From JANXUC01 sp043782485 (GTDB taxonomy: Bacteria > Acidobacteriota > Terriglobia > Terriglobales > Acidobacteriaceae): DNA of 50,026 nucleotides. The stretch lies in contig JAYWAL010000009.1 of NCBI GenBank assembly GCA_043782485.1, forward strand, positions 1 to 50,026. Reading direction: 5' to 3'. The notes under the pieces were generated by a model. The model searched no databases, was not told the DNA's origin, and saw only the letters and a program-made list of their open reading frames with translations. Shown piece after piece: positions 8,458 through 16,639 of this stretch. The stretch's first letter is position 1; each line of letters begins with the position of its first letter. Position numbers and translations under genes: made by a program.

Positions 8458-8817
8458 CTACGAACTCACCGGCTCCACCACCACCGCCGTCCCGTACGCC
8501 AGCACTTCCGTCACGCTCTGCATCACCTCGGTAGCGTCATAACGCACGCCAATCACCGCATTCGCGCCCAAATCCGACGCATGCCGCAGCATCAGCTCGA
8601 ACGCCTCCGACCGCGTGCTCTCGCACAAATTCGTCAGCAGGGTAATGTTCCCGCCCACTAGCGTCTGCAAGCTGGCGCCAATAGTTCCAAAAACAGAGCG
8701 AGATCTGACGATAATCCCGCGCACCACACCCAAATTTCGCACCACACGAAAGTTGTCAAGTTCAAATCCGGTTGTCACCATTGTGTGAATCACCGGTTGC
8801 CGGTAGCTTGTCGTCAT
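8458..8817 (-). CDS. YbjQ/UPF0145 (DUF74) family protein
   Basis: 119 residues, close to the family's usual length of about 105. Family-typical segments are visible: VVRNLGVVRGIIVRSRS near the N-terminus, the EAFELMLRHASDLGANAVIGVRYD helix-strand unit, and the C-terminal EVLAYGTAVVVEP. The ATG has GAGG five bases upstream. YbjQ-like proteins form small pentameric beta-rich assemblies and are sometimes called heavy-metal-binding domain proteins; their function is not settled. The gene is on the same strand as the CPXCG gene upstream (104-bp gap), possibly co-transcribed. Confidence 0.88.
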   Translation of the reverse strand: MTTSYRQPVIHTMVTTGFELDNFRVVRNLGVVRGIIVRSRSVFGTIGASLQTLVGGNITLLTNLCESTRSEAFELMLRHASDLGANAVIGVRYDATEVMQSVTEVLAYGTAVVVEPVSS

Positions 8818-8921
8818 GGTCGCCTCGAGTGTAGATGGACTGAGTTACCTACCAATTATTTCACCAGCCCGCGGTTCCGCTCTGTTGATGCCGTATTGAA
8901 CTAGGTGCGCCCGCGCAACCT

Positions 8922-9101
8922 CTACTCCAACTCCGCCGAGATCAAAAACTCCGCCGCTTCGCCATTCCAGCTCACACTCAAAACATTGGCTTTGCAGCAA
9001 ACCTGGCAGTCCTCCACATACTGCTGCCGCCGCCCGGCCGAGGAATCCACCGTAGTCTCATTCCACTCCCCGCAGCCCGCGCATTGAAATCCAGCCTCCA
9101 T
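8922..9101 (-). CDS. CPXCG-motif cysteine-rich small protein
   Basis: 59 residues from the ATG at 9101, preceded by GGAG with a 9-base spacer. A longer in-frame start at 9179 lacks a binding site and would add 26 residues outside the family. The family motif appears as CAGCG (residues 7-11) followed by YVEDCQVCCKAN, giving two Cys pairs able to bind zinc, then a beta hairpin. Members of this family are small zinc-ribbon-like proteins of unknown function. The gene lies divergently next to the TetR-family operon. Confidence 0.82.
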   Translation of the reverse strand: MEAGFQCAGCGEWNETTVDSSAGRRQQYVEDCQVCCKANVLSVSWNGEAAEFLISAELE

Positions 9102-9178
9102 ATCCCGCGTCTCCAGCGTCGAGTGTAAGCGACCCAACCGCTTAAGCGCACCCAGCCGCAAAAGACCTGCGCCCATCA

Positions 9179-9214
9179 TTGACCAGGCCTCATATATGAC
9201 TTATAGTCATATTA
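9179..9214 (+). promoter_or_regulatory. Sigma-70-type promoter with overlapping palindromic TetR-type operator
   Basis: TTGACC (9179-9184), a 17-bp spacer and TATAGT (9202-9207) form a near-consensus promoter. ATATGACT (9194-9201) and AGTCATAT (9205-9212) form a perfect 8-bp inverted repeat around TAT, covering the -10 element. Bound repressor would block polymerase. The next gene encodes a TetR-family regulator, so autorepression is likely. Transcription would start near 9214, next to the ATG at 9215. Confidence 0.7.
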
Positions 9215-9895
9215 ATGAAACTCCAGGCTCAAAGCGCATGGCGCGGCCAAGTCAACGGCGCGGTCGGCGCGGAAGACATGAGCCGCCGTGAACGCCGCGG
9301 CTCGGAAACCCGCGAGCGCCTTTTCAGCGCCGCCATGGACTTGTTTCGCGAGCGCGGCTTCCACAACACCACCGTCGAAGACATCACCAATGCCGCCGAT
9401 GTGGGCAAGGGCACGTTCTTCAACTACTTCCCTAGTAAGGAGCACATCCTCAGCGTGCTGGGCCAGGTGCAGGTTGCCAAGTACGACAAGGCCGCCGAAA
9501 TTGCCCAAAGCCAAAACGCCCGCGCCGCCATCCATTGGCTTTTTCATGCCATTCCCGCCGAGTCGGGCAGCAGCGTCAAGATGGTTCGGAGTCTGTTTAC
9601 GGTGTTCCTCACCAGCGAAGCGGTCCGTGACTTCCTGACCGCCGGCCTAGCTACCGGCCGGAGCAAGCTGGAGCAGATTTTTAGCGAAGGCCAGCGCCGA
9701 CGCGAAATTCCCAGCCAAGCCGATCCCGCAGACCTTGCCGTCCGCTTTCAGCAATCCCTGTTCGGATGCATGTTCCTGTGGACGCTACAAACGCTACAAA
9801 CGCCACCGCCTCCGCTGGAGAAGTGGCTGGACGACGGTTTCGATTTTTTCTGGTCCGGCGTGAATGCCCCGCCAGCAGTTAGGAGTGAGTCATGA
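9215..9895 (+). CDS. TetR/AcrR-family transcriptional repressor
   Basis: 226 residues. The TetR N-terminal helix-turn-helix is clear: RERLFSAAMDLFRERGFHN, then TTVEDITNAADVGKGTFFNYF, in which TFFNYF is the usual recognition-helix end. The C-terminal ligand domain is variable. Two starts are possible. The ATG at 9215 would be nearly leaderless given the promoter position; the ATG at 9278 (MSRRERRG) gives 205 residues and a start closer to family norms but has only a weak, closely spaced GGAAG. It is the first gene of an efflux operon and overlaps the next gene by ATGA. The order matches the E. coli cecR (ybiH)-ybhGFSR locus. It probably represses its own operon through the palindrome; the inducer is unknown. 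Confidence 0.9.
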   Translation: MKLQAQSAWRGQVNGAVGAEDMSRRERRGSETRERLFSAAMDLFRERGFHNTTVEDITNAADVGKGTFFNYFPSKEHILSVLGQVQVAKYDKAAEIAQSQNARAAIHWLFHAIPAESGSSVKMVRSLFTVFLTSEAVRDFLTAGLATGRSKLEQIFSEGQRRREIPSQADPADLAVRFQQSLFGCMFLWTLQTLQTPPPPLEKWLDDGFDFFWSGVNAPPAVRSES

Positions 9896-10983
9896 AGCGT
9901 AAGAGACTGATCTTCATCGCAATCGTATTGCTGCTCGGCGTGGCCGCGTATGTGTGGGCGTCGTCGCGGCCCAAGCCTTTCGTCGCTTCCGGAACCGTTG
10001 AGGCGAGAGATATCCGCGTTGGTTCCAAAGTTGGAGGTCGCATCGAGCAGGTGCTGGTGCGCGAAGGGGATCGCGTAGACGCTGGACAAGTCCTCGCCAC
10101 CTTCGATGATCGCGAACTCAAGGCCAGCATGGATGCTTCGCTCGCCAACCTGCAAAAGCTCCAACACGGTTTTCGTCCTGAAGAAGTCGAGCAGGTAAAC
10201 GCGCAAGCCGAGCAAGCCAAGGCCGACTACGACCTGAGGAAGAACGGCGCGCGTCAAGAAGACATCGATGCCGCACAAGCCGATGCCGATCGCGCCAAGG
10301 CCGACACCGTCCGCACCCAAAGCACCTGGAAGCGCGTCAGCGATCTCTCCAATCAGGATATTTTCTCCAAGCAGCAGCGCGACGACGCCGAAGGGGCCTG
10401 GAAAAATGCCCAAGCCTCGCAGCGTTCCGTCGAGCAGAAGCTGGCGGCGTTACAGCACGGTTTCCGTCCGGAAGAAGTAGCCTCGGCCCAGCACCATTAC
10501 CAAGATGCCGCCTCCAGGGCACAGGAGTACGCGCGGGGCAGCCGCCGCGAAGATGTTGCCCAAGCCCGCGCGCAGTATGAATACGATGCAGCTCGTTACC
10601 GTGAACGCCAGGTCGTCTCCCCCACGGCGTCCACGGTCGAGGTCATGGATCTCCGCCCCGGCGACCTCATCGCCCCGAATGTCCCCATCGTCACGCTGCT
10701 CGAGCGCGACCAGCTTTACATTCGAATCTACGTTCCGGAAACAGAGATTGGGCGCGTTAAGCTGGGACAAAAAGCTTCCGTCACTCTCGACGCTTTTCTC
10801 AAACAGCCTTTCGAGGGCGAAGTCGTGCAAATCAACCAGCAGTCCGAATTCCTGCCTCGGAACGTGCAAACCCGCGAAGAGAGAGTCCATCAGATGATCG
10901 GCGTAAAAATCCGCGTCCATGACGACCAGGGTCGAATTCGTCCCGGCATGGCGGCGGATGTGACTCTGAAGGAAATCCAATGA
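9892..10983 (+). CDS. HlyD/YbhG-type membrane fusion protein
   Basis: 363 residues. An N-terminal membrane anchor (LIFIAIVLLLGVAAYVWA) is followed by a lipoyl/barrel-sandwich half (ARDIRVGSKVGGRIEQVLV), then a long helical hairpin with two related segments, each with LQHGFRPEEV and each followed by a G-x-R-x-ED[IV] motif, as in YbhG. The second lipoyl half and a beta-barrel follow. The ATG overlaps the TetR stop, with AGGAG six bases upstream. The protein bridges the inner-membrane ABC transporter encoded downstream to an outer-membrane channel. No TolC gene lies in the operon; a TolC-like gene occurs 30 kb away at 40647, but a link between them is only a guess. Confidence 0.92.
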   Translation: MKRKRLIFIAIVLLLGVAAYVWASSRPKPFVASGTVEARDIRVGSKVGGRIEQVLVREGDRVDAGQVLATFDDRELKASMDASLANLQKLQHGFRPEEVEQVNAQAEQAKADYDLRKNGARQEDIDAAQADADRAKADTVRTQSTWKRVSDLSNQDIFSKQQRDDAEGAWKNAQASQRSVEQKLAALQHGFRPEEVASAQHHYQDAASRAQEYARGSRREDVAQARAQYEYDAARYRERQVVSPTASTVEVMDLRPGDLIAPNVPIVTLLERDQLYIRIYVPETEIGRVKLGQKASVTLDAFLKQPFEGEVVQINQQSEFLPRNVQTREERVHQMIGVKIRVHDDQGRIRPGMAADVTLKEIQ

Positions 10984-11942
10984 GCGACATCGCCATCCGC
11001 ACCGAAAACCTCACGCGCAAGTTCGGAGACTTCACCGCCGTCGCCGACGTCAACATCACCGTGCAGCACGGGGAAGTTTTCGGCTTCCTCGGCCCCAACG
11101 GCAGCGGCAAGACCACCGTCATCAAGCTTCTCACCGGCCTTCTACCGCTCAGTGGCGGCAATGCATGGGTTGACGGCATTGATGTCCGCAAAGACCCCGA
11201 CGGCGTTCGCGAGCACATCGGCTACATGTCGCAAAAGTTTTCCCTTTACGACGACCTCACGGTCATGGAAAATCTGACGTTCTACGGACGCATCTACGGC
11301 CTGCGCCCGCAAAAATTGCGCTCGCGCATTGACGACATCATTTCCCAGAATGCCCTTGCGCCTTATGTCGACCGCCAAGCTGGCAAGCTCTCCGGCGGAT
11401 GGAAACAGCGCCTCGCCCTGGGTTGCTCTATGCTGCACGAACCGAAAATCATGTTCCTCGATGAGCCCACAGCGGGCATCGACCCTGTAGCGCGCCGCCA
11501 GCTCTGGGACTTGCTCTTTGACCTTTCTGGCAAGGGCATCACGTTTTTTGTCACAACGCATTACATGGACGAAGCAGAGCGTTGCAGTCACGTCGCCTAC
11601 ATTTATTACTCAAAGCTGATCGCCGACGGAACACCCTTGGAGCTCGAATCGATGCCGGATGTGAATCCTCCGGGCACCAAGCGCCTCGAAATTCGCACCA
11701 CGGAAGTCACGCGCGGGCTTCGTCTCGCGCGCAAGTTCCCCGGCGTCCTCAGTGCAACGGTTTTCGGCCAATCGGTTCACGCGCTCGTTGACGGTTCTTT
11801 CGATCAAGGTGCGCTGGGCAAAATGCTGAGCGGGCAGGGAATTGATATCACGGAAGTCCGTCCCCTCACCGCCAGCCTCGAAGACGTCTTCGTCGAACTC
11901 ACCTACCGCCGTCAGGCCGAAATGGAGGCCCAGCGTGCATAA
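10980..11942 (+). CDS. ABC transporter ATP-binding protein (YbhF/CcmA-type)
   Basis: 320 residues with a single nucleotide-binding domain: Walker A GPNGSGKTT, a Q-loop in YMSQKFSLY, signature LSGGWKQRLALG, Walker B IMFLDEPTAGIDP and the switch His in FVTTHYMDEAE. The C-terminal 80 residues form the regulatory extension typical of drug or polysaccharide export ATPases. It starts at an ATG that overlaps the stop of the membrane fusion gene by four bases. E. coli YbhF has two such domains in one chain; here there is one, so a homodimer is expected. It powers the permease encoded next. Confidence 0.94.
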   Translation: MSDIAIRTENLTRKFGDFTAVADVNITVQHGEVFGFLGPNGSGKTTVIKLLTGLLPLSGGNAWVDGIDVRKDPDGVREHIGYMSQKFSLYDDLTVMENLTFYGRIYGLRPQKLRSRIDDIISQNALAPYVDRQAGKLSGGWKQRLALGCSMLHEPKIMFLDEPTAGIDPVARRQLWDLLFDLSGKGITFFVTTHYMDEAERCSHVAYIYYSKLIADGTPLELESMPDVNPPGTKRLEIRTTEVTRGLRLARKFPGVLSATVFGQSVHALVDGSFDQGALGKMLSGQGIDITEVRPLTASLEDVFVELTYRRQAEMEAQRA

Positions 11943-13056
11943 TCCGTTTCGAGGCATCGGTGCCGTCGTCTATAAGGAAGTCATCCACATCCAGCGCGAT
12001 TCCACCGCCATCGTCTTCGCGCTCATGATTCCGATTTTGCAGATGACGATTTTAGGTTTCGGCATCGACACCAACATTCGCCAGATAAAAACGGTAATCC
12101 TCGACAACGACAACAAGAAGGCTAGTCGCGAGCTTGCGGACCGCCTGCGCAACACCGACACCTACAAAATCGTCAAATACGTCTATTCCGACCGTGAAAT
12201 GAACGAAGCCATCATCGGTGGCTATGCGCGCGTGGGCATCAAGATTCCGTGGGATTACTCCGACCGCTTACTCAAAGGCGAAACCGCACAAGTCATGGTA
12301 CTGATTGATGGCTCAGATTCTTCGGTCGCAGGTCAGGCCATCAACGTGGCCACCGGTATCGGCCTGGATGAATCGCTGAAGCGCGTGCTCATTGCTGGGC
12401 AAATCCTTCCGGTGGAAGTTCGTCCTAAGGTTTTGTTCAATCCCGATTCGCGTTCACCCAACTTTTTTCTGCCCGGACTCACTGCCGTCTTGCTCCTCAG
12501 CGTGACTACGTTTCTAACGGCCTTCGCCATCGTCAAAGAAAAAGAAAAAGGAACTCTGGAACAGCTCTTCGTAACGCCGGTGCAGCCGATGGGGCTGCTG
12601 CTGGGCAAGATCCTGCCTTACTTCGCCATTGGGTTTACCGAGCTTTGCATCATCCTGCTGGCTCTGGTCAACATCTTCCGCGTACCCATTCACGGCAGCG
12701 TGATCCTGCTCTTAATTCTCTCCATGCCCTATCTGTTCGTTTCACTCTCGTTTGGCACCCTGATATCCACCAAAGCCCGGTCCCAGGCGGAAGCCATGCA
12801 AATGGCCTTCCTCACCTTTTTACCCAGCATTTTTTTCTCGGGATATATTTTCCCGCGTGAAACCATGCCGCTGCCGTTCTACATCATCAGCATGTTTGTT
12901 CCCGCTACCTATTTCATCAACATCACGCGCGGCATCATTCTGCGCGGCGCCGGTTTGCGGCACCTTTGGTTTGATGGACTCATGCTGACGATCATGGGTG
13001 CCCTACTGTTCTTCGCCGCCGCTCGTCGGTTCCAGAAAAAGGTCATCGCAGCATAG
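11935..13056 (+). CDS. ABC-2 type transporter permease (YbhS/YbhR-like)
   Basis: 373 residues from the GTG at 11935, chosen because GGAGG (11924-11928) lies six bases upstream and translation then begins VHNPFRGIGAVVYKEV, as usual for this family. The GTG lies within the end of the ATPase gene, an 8-base overlap. Topology: one N-terminal helix (IVFALMIPILQMTILGFG), a large extracytoplasmic domain (about residues 50-180), then five helices, with the conserved KEKEKGTLEQLFVTP segment between the first two. E. coli has two permeases (YbhS, YbhR); only one is present here, so a homodimeric channel is likely. The substrate is unknown. Confidence 0.92.
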   Translation: MHNPFRGIGAVVYKEVIHIQRDSTAIVFALMIPILQMTILGFGIDTNIRQIKTVILDNDNKKASRELADRLRNTDTYKIVKYVYSDREMNEAIIGGYARVGIKIPWDYSDRLLKGETAQVMVLIDGSDSSVAGQAINVATGIGLDESLKRVLIAGQILPVEVRPKVLFNPDSRSPNFFLPGLTAVLLLSVTTFLTAFAIVKEKEKGTLEQLFVTPVQPMGLLLGKILPYFAIGFTELCIILLALVNIFRVPIHGSVILLLILSMPYLFVSLSFGTLISTKARSQAEAMQMAFLTFLPSIFFSGYIFPRETMPLPFYIISMFVPATYFINITRGIILRGAGLRHLWFDGLMLTIMGALLFFAAARRFQKKVIAA

Positions 13057-13096
13057 CGTGGAGTACTCCAGCATCGAAGGACCATTTGATTCATTT

Positions 13097-13128
13097 GTCA
13101 TCCCGACCGAAGTGGAGGGACCTGCTCT
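13097..13128. repeat. Intergenic repeat, GTCATCC family (copy B)
   Basis: GTCATCCCGACCGAAGTGG followed by AGGGACCTGC, related to the copy at 8309. It lies between the permease stop and the next gene. Confidence 0.5.
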
Positions 13129-13194
13129 TCGCAGACACAAACCTTGTCCAGCGCGGCCATGACAATGCACTCACATTCGCGTAGTATCTGGCGC

Positions 13195-14034
13195 ATGGCT
13201 CTCTCACGCCGTTCCTTCGTCGCACTGTCCGCCGCGCTTCCCTTGGCGTTGCGCGCCAACGCATCCACACGCATCCCGGTCGGCCTCGAAATGTACTCCG
13301 TTCGCGAAGAACTGCAACGCGACCCCGCCGCCACCGTGCGAGCCGTCGCAAAAATGGGCTATGAATGCGTCGAGTTTTACGCCCCCTATTTCGATTGGAC
13401 CGAAAACGAGACCAAGCAGATGAAGACGCTGATGGGCGACCTGGGTATCCGCTGTTTCTCCACGCACAACGACGAATCATTTTTCCAGCCGGAGAACCTC
13501 GGGAAAGTCCGCGACCGGAATTTAATGCTCGGCTGTCATTACGCGGTCTTAGCTTCTTCTTCAGAAAAATCCACTCTGGATGAGTGGAAGAAGCTTGCAG
13601 TCCGTCTCAACGGGGTTTCCGACACACTCGAGCCGTCCGACCTGCGCGTAGGCTGCCACAATCATCAGCCTGAGTTCCGCCCCCTGCAAGGCCAGCGCCC
13701 TATCGAGGTCCTGGCCAAGAACACCAAGCCATCCATCATGCTCCAGCTCGACGTAGGCACGTGCCTGGAAGCAGGCTCCGATCCGGTGGCGTGGATTCGC
13801 GCGAATCCCGGTCGCATCCGCTCGATCCACTGCAAAGAGTGGTCGCCCGAGCCAGAAAAGGGGTACTCAGTGCTCTTCGGTGAAGGCGTTGCGGACTGGA
13901 GAGGGATTTTCGCAGTCGCGGAGAGCGTCGGCGGCGTGGAGTATTATCTGGTGGAGCAGGAAGGCAGCCGCCTCTCCGAAATCGAAACGGCGCGAGCATG
14001 TTTGAAAAGCTTTCGCGAAAAGCATCCCGCGTAA
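13195..14034 (+). CDS. Secreted sugar phosphate isomerase/epimerase-like TIM-barrel protein
   Basis: 279 residues from the ATG at 13195, chosen because it places a Tat-type signal at the N-terminus (SRRSFVALSAALPLALRANA). In-frame starts at 13159 (ATG) and 13144 (TTG) would add 12-17 residues; none has a clear Shine-Dalgarno sequence. The mature part matches the xylose-isomerase-like TIM barrel (AP endonuclease 2 family): GLEMYSVREEL, GYECVEFYAPYF, CFSTHND, GCHNHQPEF, QLDVGTCLEAG, SIHCKEW and YLVEQEG, with His, Glu and Asp residues that would form the metal site. Many Acidobacteriota carry exported members. The substrate, presumably a sugar or polyol, cannot be told from sequence. Confidence 0.85.
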   Translation: MALSRRSFVALSAALPLALRANASTRIPVGLEMYSVREELQRDPAATVRAVAKMGYECVEFYAPYFDWTENETKQMKTLMGDLGIRCFSTHNDESFFQPENLGKVRDRNLMLGCHYAVLASSSEKSTLDEWKKLAVRLNGVSDTLEPSDLRVGCHNHQPEFRPLQGQRPIEVLAKNTKPSIMLQLDVGTCLEAGSDPVAWIRANPGRIRSIHCKEWSPEPEKGYSVLFGEGVADWRGIFAVAESVGGVEYYLVEQEGSRLSEIETARACLKSFREKHPA

Positions 14035-14057
14035 ACTACACGAAAGCCTGTGGGGTG

Positions 14058-14090
14058 CCCCGTCCTTGTGGCTTCAGCCACTGGGCGGGG
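14058..14090. terminator. Strong hairpin between converging genes
   Basis: CCCCGTCC (14058-14065) pairs with GGGCGGGG (14083-14090), allowing one G-U pair, and an inner GTGGC/GCCAC stem closes on TTCA. It lies between the ends of the isomerase-like and glycosyltransferase genes, so it could end transcription both ways. The core GGCTTCAGCC is shared with palindromes at 40562, 40597, 48828 and 48862. Confidence 0.5.
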
Positions 14091-14129
14091 ATTTCCCGGA
14101 AAGACGGGTGACTAGAGAATCACCCGGGA

Positions 14130-14909
14130 CTAGCGATCCCCCACCCGCGCCATTTCCCACACCTTAGCGTATTTCCAAAATACATACGCCGCGTGGTTGA
14201 GGTGAAGCAGCAGGCCCTTGCGCCCATCAAGAAATCCCAAACGCAGGAAGTAGTTGTAAAAAAACGTCGCCACGGGACGCAACACCAGATCACTCAGTCC
14301 GCTGCGGCGGCCCTGGCCAACCGCCATCTCCGCGCCCAACGACGAATAGTGGTTCATGTGCTCAATGTAGCCAGCCAGCGTGGGATAAGCGTGATGCACA
14401 AGATCCACCCCGGAATCTTCCACGCGTAACCCCGGCGTCAGTGCCAAATCCTCATGAACCAAACGGTCTTCAAATCGACCGTTACCTTTCCGGAACAAGC
14501 GCAACTTCTTGTCAGGGTAAAATCCACCGTGGCGAATCCAGCGACCTAAAAAATAGTTTCGCCGGTTGAATCGCACGCCTCCAGGTTGGCCGAATGCCGG
14601 ACGGGCCAGAAAGCGTTGTAAGAAGCCCTGCGCCTCCGGACTCAGTTCTTCATCGGCGTCGAGGCTCAGGATCCAATCGCCGGACGCCTGGTCCAGGGCG
14701 AAATTCTTTTGCCCGGCAAAGCCCTTCCAAGCTTCTTGCAACACCACCGCCCCGAGTGATTGTGCAATGGGGATGGTTCTGTCCGTGGAACCAGAATCCA
14801 CGACGATGATCTCCCCCGCCCCGCCGCGTATGAGCGGCGCGACGCTGTTGAGCGTCCGCGCCAGATTCGCTTCTTCGTTGCAGGTGATGAGCACGACGGA
14901 AAGCAGCAC
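14130..14909 (-). CDS. Family 2 glycosyltransferase (WaaE/KdtX-like)
   Basis: 259 residues from the GTG at 14909, four bases after the cysE stop, with AAGGA seven bases upstream. The longer in-frame start at 14951 is a TTG inside cysE and is less likely. The GT2 core is clear: SVVLITCNEEANLARTL, IIVVDSGSTDRT, AWKGFAGQKNFAL, WILSLDADEELS (the DxD motif) and GGVRFNRRNYFLGRWI, which resemble LPS inner-core beta-1,4-glucosyltransferases. A C-terminal hydrophobic helix is present. It probably adds a sugar from a nucleotide-sugar donor to LPS core or another envelope glycan at the inner face of the inner membrane. It is translationally coupled to cysE, although no pathway link to cysteine is known. 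Confidence 0.85.
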   Translation of the reverse strand: MLLSVVLITCNEEANLARTLNSVAPLIRGGAGEIIVVDSGSTDRTIPIAQSLGAVVLQEAWKGFAGQKNFALDQASGDWILSLDADEELSPEAQGFLQRFLARPAFGQPGGVRFNRRNYFLGRWIRHGGFYPDKKLRLFRKGNGRFEDRLVHEDLALTPGLRVEDSGVDLVHHAYPTLAGYIEHMNHYSSLGAEMAVGQGRRSGLSDLVLRPVATFFYNYFLRLGFLDGRKGLLLHLNHAAYVFWKYAKVWEMARVGDR

Positions 14910-14913
14910 GCGG

Positions 14914-15669
14914 CTATCCTTCTGGATTCCGGGCCGTTGCGGGCGGTGCAACGCTCTCCTCCAACCCTAAATCCGGGTCGGGTCCGCAAGGCTCGTGGTT
15001 GTGCGCCGCCACGCGATGGCGCAACTCCCGAACCTCCTCAGCCAGCCGGATAATGACCTCGGAAAGCGGATCGCTGATTTCCTTGGGATCGGTGATGACG
15101 ACTCGCTTGCCGTCGCGCAGCACAATATGTCCCGGGACGCCGACCACCGTGGAATTATCCGGAATGTCGCGTAACACCACCGAACCCGCGCCCACGCGGC
15201 AGTTTTCCCCGATGGTGATGTTGCCCAGAATGCGCGCGCCAGCACCGATCGTCACGTTGTTGCGGATCGTCGGATGGCGTTTACCCTTTTCTTTGCCCGT
15301 GCCACCCAGGGTGCAGCCTTGGTAAACGGTGCAGTCGTCGCCCACAATGCTGGTCTCGCCGATCACCACGCCCATCCCGTGGTCGATGAACAGCCGCCGC
15401 CCAATGACCGCGCCGGGATGGATTTCCACGCCCGTCCAAAAGCGCACCCATTGCGAGAGCAGCCGCGCCACAAAGTGCATGTTGCTCGTCCACAAACTAT
15501 GCGTCAGGTGATGTGCCCAAACGGCTTGCAATCCTGGGTAGCACAGCAGCACTTCCAGCCACGAAGTTGCGGCTGGGTCGCGCTCGAACGTGGCGCGCAC
15601 ATCTTCGCGGACGGATGCGAAAAATCCGGGCTGGGATTCGTTCTCTGCCGCGGGGCGGGTTTCCGGCAT
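14914..15669 (-). CDS. cysE: Serine O-acetyltransferase
   Basis: 251 residues. It makes O-acetylserine from serine and acetyl-CoA, the first step of cysteine synthesis. An N-terminal helical part (FASVREDVRATFERDPAATS) precedes a left-handed beta-helix of hexapeptide repeats with the active-site segments GVEIHPGAVIG, LFIDHGMGVVIGET and TLGGTGKEKGKRHPTI, in which His residues and the GTGKEKGKRHP loop are conserved. A roughly 40-residue low-complexity tail follows. It is of the short EpsC-like class rather than the longer enterobacterial form. The gene starts four bases after cysK and is followed closely by the glycosyltransferase, so the three form an operon. CysE normally forms the cysteine synthase complex with CysK through its C-terminus; here the tail ends NPEG rather than in the usual Ile. 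Confidence 0.93.
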   Translation of the reverse strand: MPETRPAAENESQPGFFASVREDVRATFERDPAATSWLEVLLCYPGLQAVWAHHLTHSLWTSNMHFVARLLSQWVRFWTGVEIHPGAVIGRRLFIDHGMGVVIGETSIVGDDCTVYQGCTLGGTGKEKGKRHPTIRNNVTIGAGARILGNITIGENCRVGAGSVVLRDIPDNSTVVGVPGHIVLRDGKRVVITDPKEISDPLSEVIIRLAEEVRELRHRVAAHNHEPCGPDPDLGLEESVAPPATARNPEG

Positions 15670-15673
15670 TCGG

Positions 15674-16639
15674 TCAGACCGCTACCGCGGTCATCTCCTG
15701 GGCTTCCTTGCGCAGCGCGTCGAACATGTACGACGTGAGATAGCGCTCGCCAAAGCTGGGGATGATGACGACGATGAGTTTGCCAGCATTCTCCGGACGC
15801 TTGGCCACCTGCAATGCCGCGGTCACAGCCGCGCCAGACGAAATACCAACCAGCAGGCCTTCCTCACGCGCCAGACGGTGGGCCATGGCGACGGATTCGT
15901 CGGTCGAAACCTGCACCACTTCGCTGATGTAATCGGTGCGCAGAATGTCGGGAACGAAGCCCGCGCCAATGCCTTGAATCTTGTGCGGTCCAGGCGCTCC
16001 GCCGGAGAGAACGGGGCTTTCTTTCGGCTCCACGGCAATGGCTTTGAACGACGGCTTGCGGGGGCGAATGTATTCGCTGACGCCAGTAATGGTGCCGCCC
16101 GTTCCTACTCCGGAAACCAAAAAGTCAATTTGGCCGTCGGTGTCATTCCAAATTTCCGGCCCGGTGGTTTCCACGTGGATTTGCGGGTTCGCGGGGTTGG
16201 CGAACTGCTGCAGAATATATCCATTGGGCGTTTGCGCCAGCAGCTCTTCCGCTTTGGCGATGCAACCCTTCATACCTTTCGGGCCGGGCGTCAACACGAT
16301 TTCCGCGCCGAACGCTCGCAGCAGAATGCGGCGTTCCAGACTCATGGTTTCCGGCATCGTCAAGATCAGGCGATAGCCGCGCACAGCCGCCACAAAGGCT
16401 AGCGCGATACCTGTGTTGCCGCTGGTCGGTTCGATCAGAACAGTTTTGCCCGGAGTGATTTTCCCTTCCTTCTCGGCCACGTCAATCATGTTGTTGCCGA
16501 TGCGGTCCTTCACACTCGCGCACGGGTTGAAGTATTCCAGCTTGGCCGCGACCTGCGCCTGGCAGCCTTCGGTCACGCGGTTCAAAAATACGAGAGGGGT
16601 TTTGCCGATCAGTTCGGTTACGTCGCGAGCGATTTTCAT
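15674..16639 (-). CDS. cysK: Cysteine synthase A (O-acetylserine sulfhydrylase)
   Basis: 321 residues from the ATG at 16639, which has AAGGAG seven bases upstream; the frame is open further up but without support. It is a PLP enzyme that converts O-acetylserine and sulfide to cysteine. The PLP lysine is Lys44 in CASVKDRIGNNM, the substrate loop is PTSGNTGIALA, and the phosphate-binding loop is GVGTGGTITG. The length is normal. It is the first gene of cysK-cysE-glycosyltransferase. No promoter with both boxes is evident in the 323-bp upstream gap. Confidence 0.95.
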   Translation of the reverse strand: MKIARDVTELIGKTPLVFLNRVTEGCQAQVAAKLEYFNPCASVKDRIGNNMIDVAEKEGKITPGKTVLIEPTSGNTGIALAFVAAVRGYRLILTMPETMSLERRILLRAFGAEIVLTPGPKGMKGCIAKAEELLAQTPNGYILQQFANPANPQIHVETTGPEIWNDTDGQIDFLVSGVGTGGTITGVSEYIRPRKPSFKAIAVEPKESPVLSGGAPGPHKIQGIGAGFVPDILRTDYISEVVQVSTDESVAMAHRLAREEGLLVGISSGAAVTAALQVAKRPENAGKLIVVIIPSFGERYLTSYMFDALRKEAQEMTAVAV

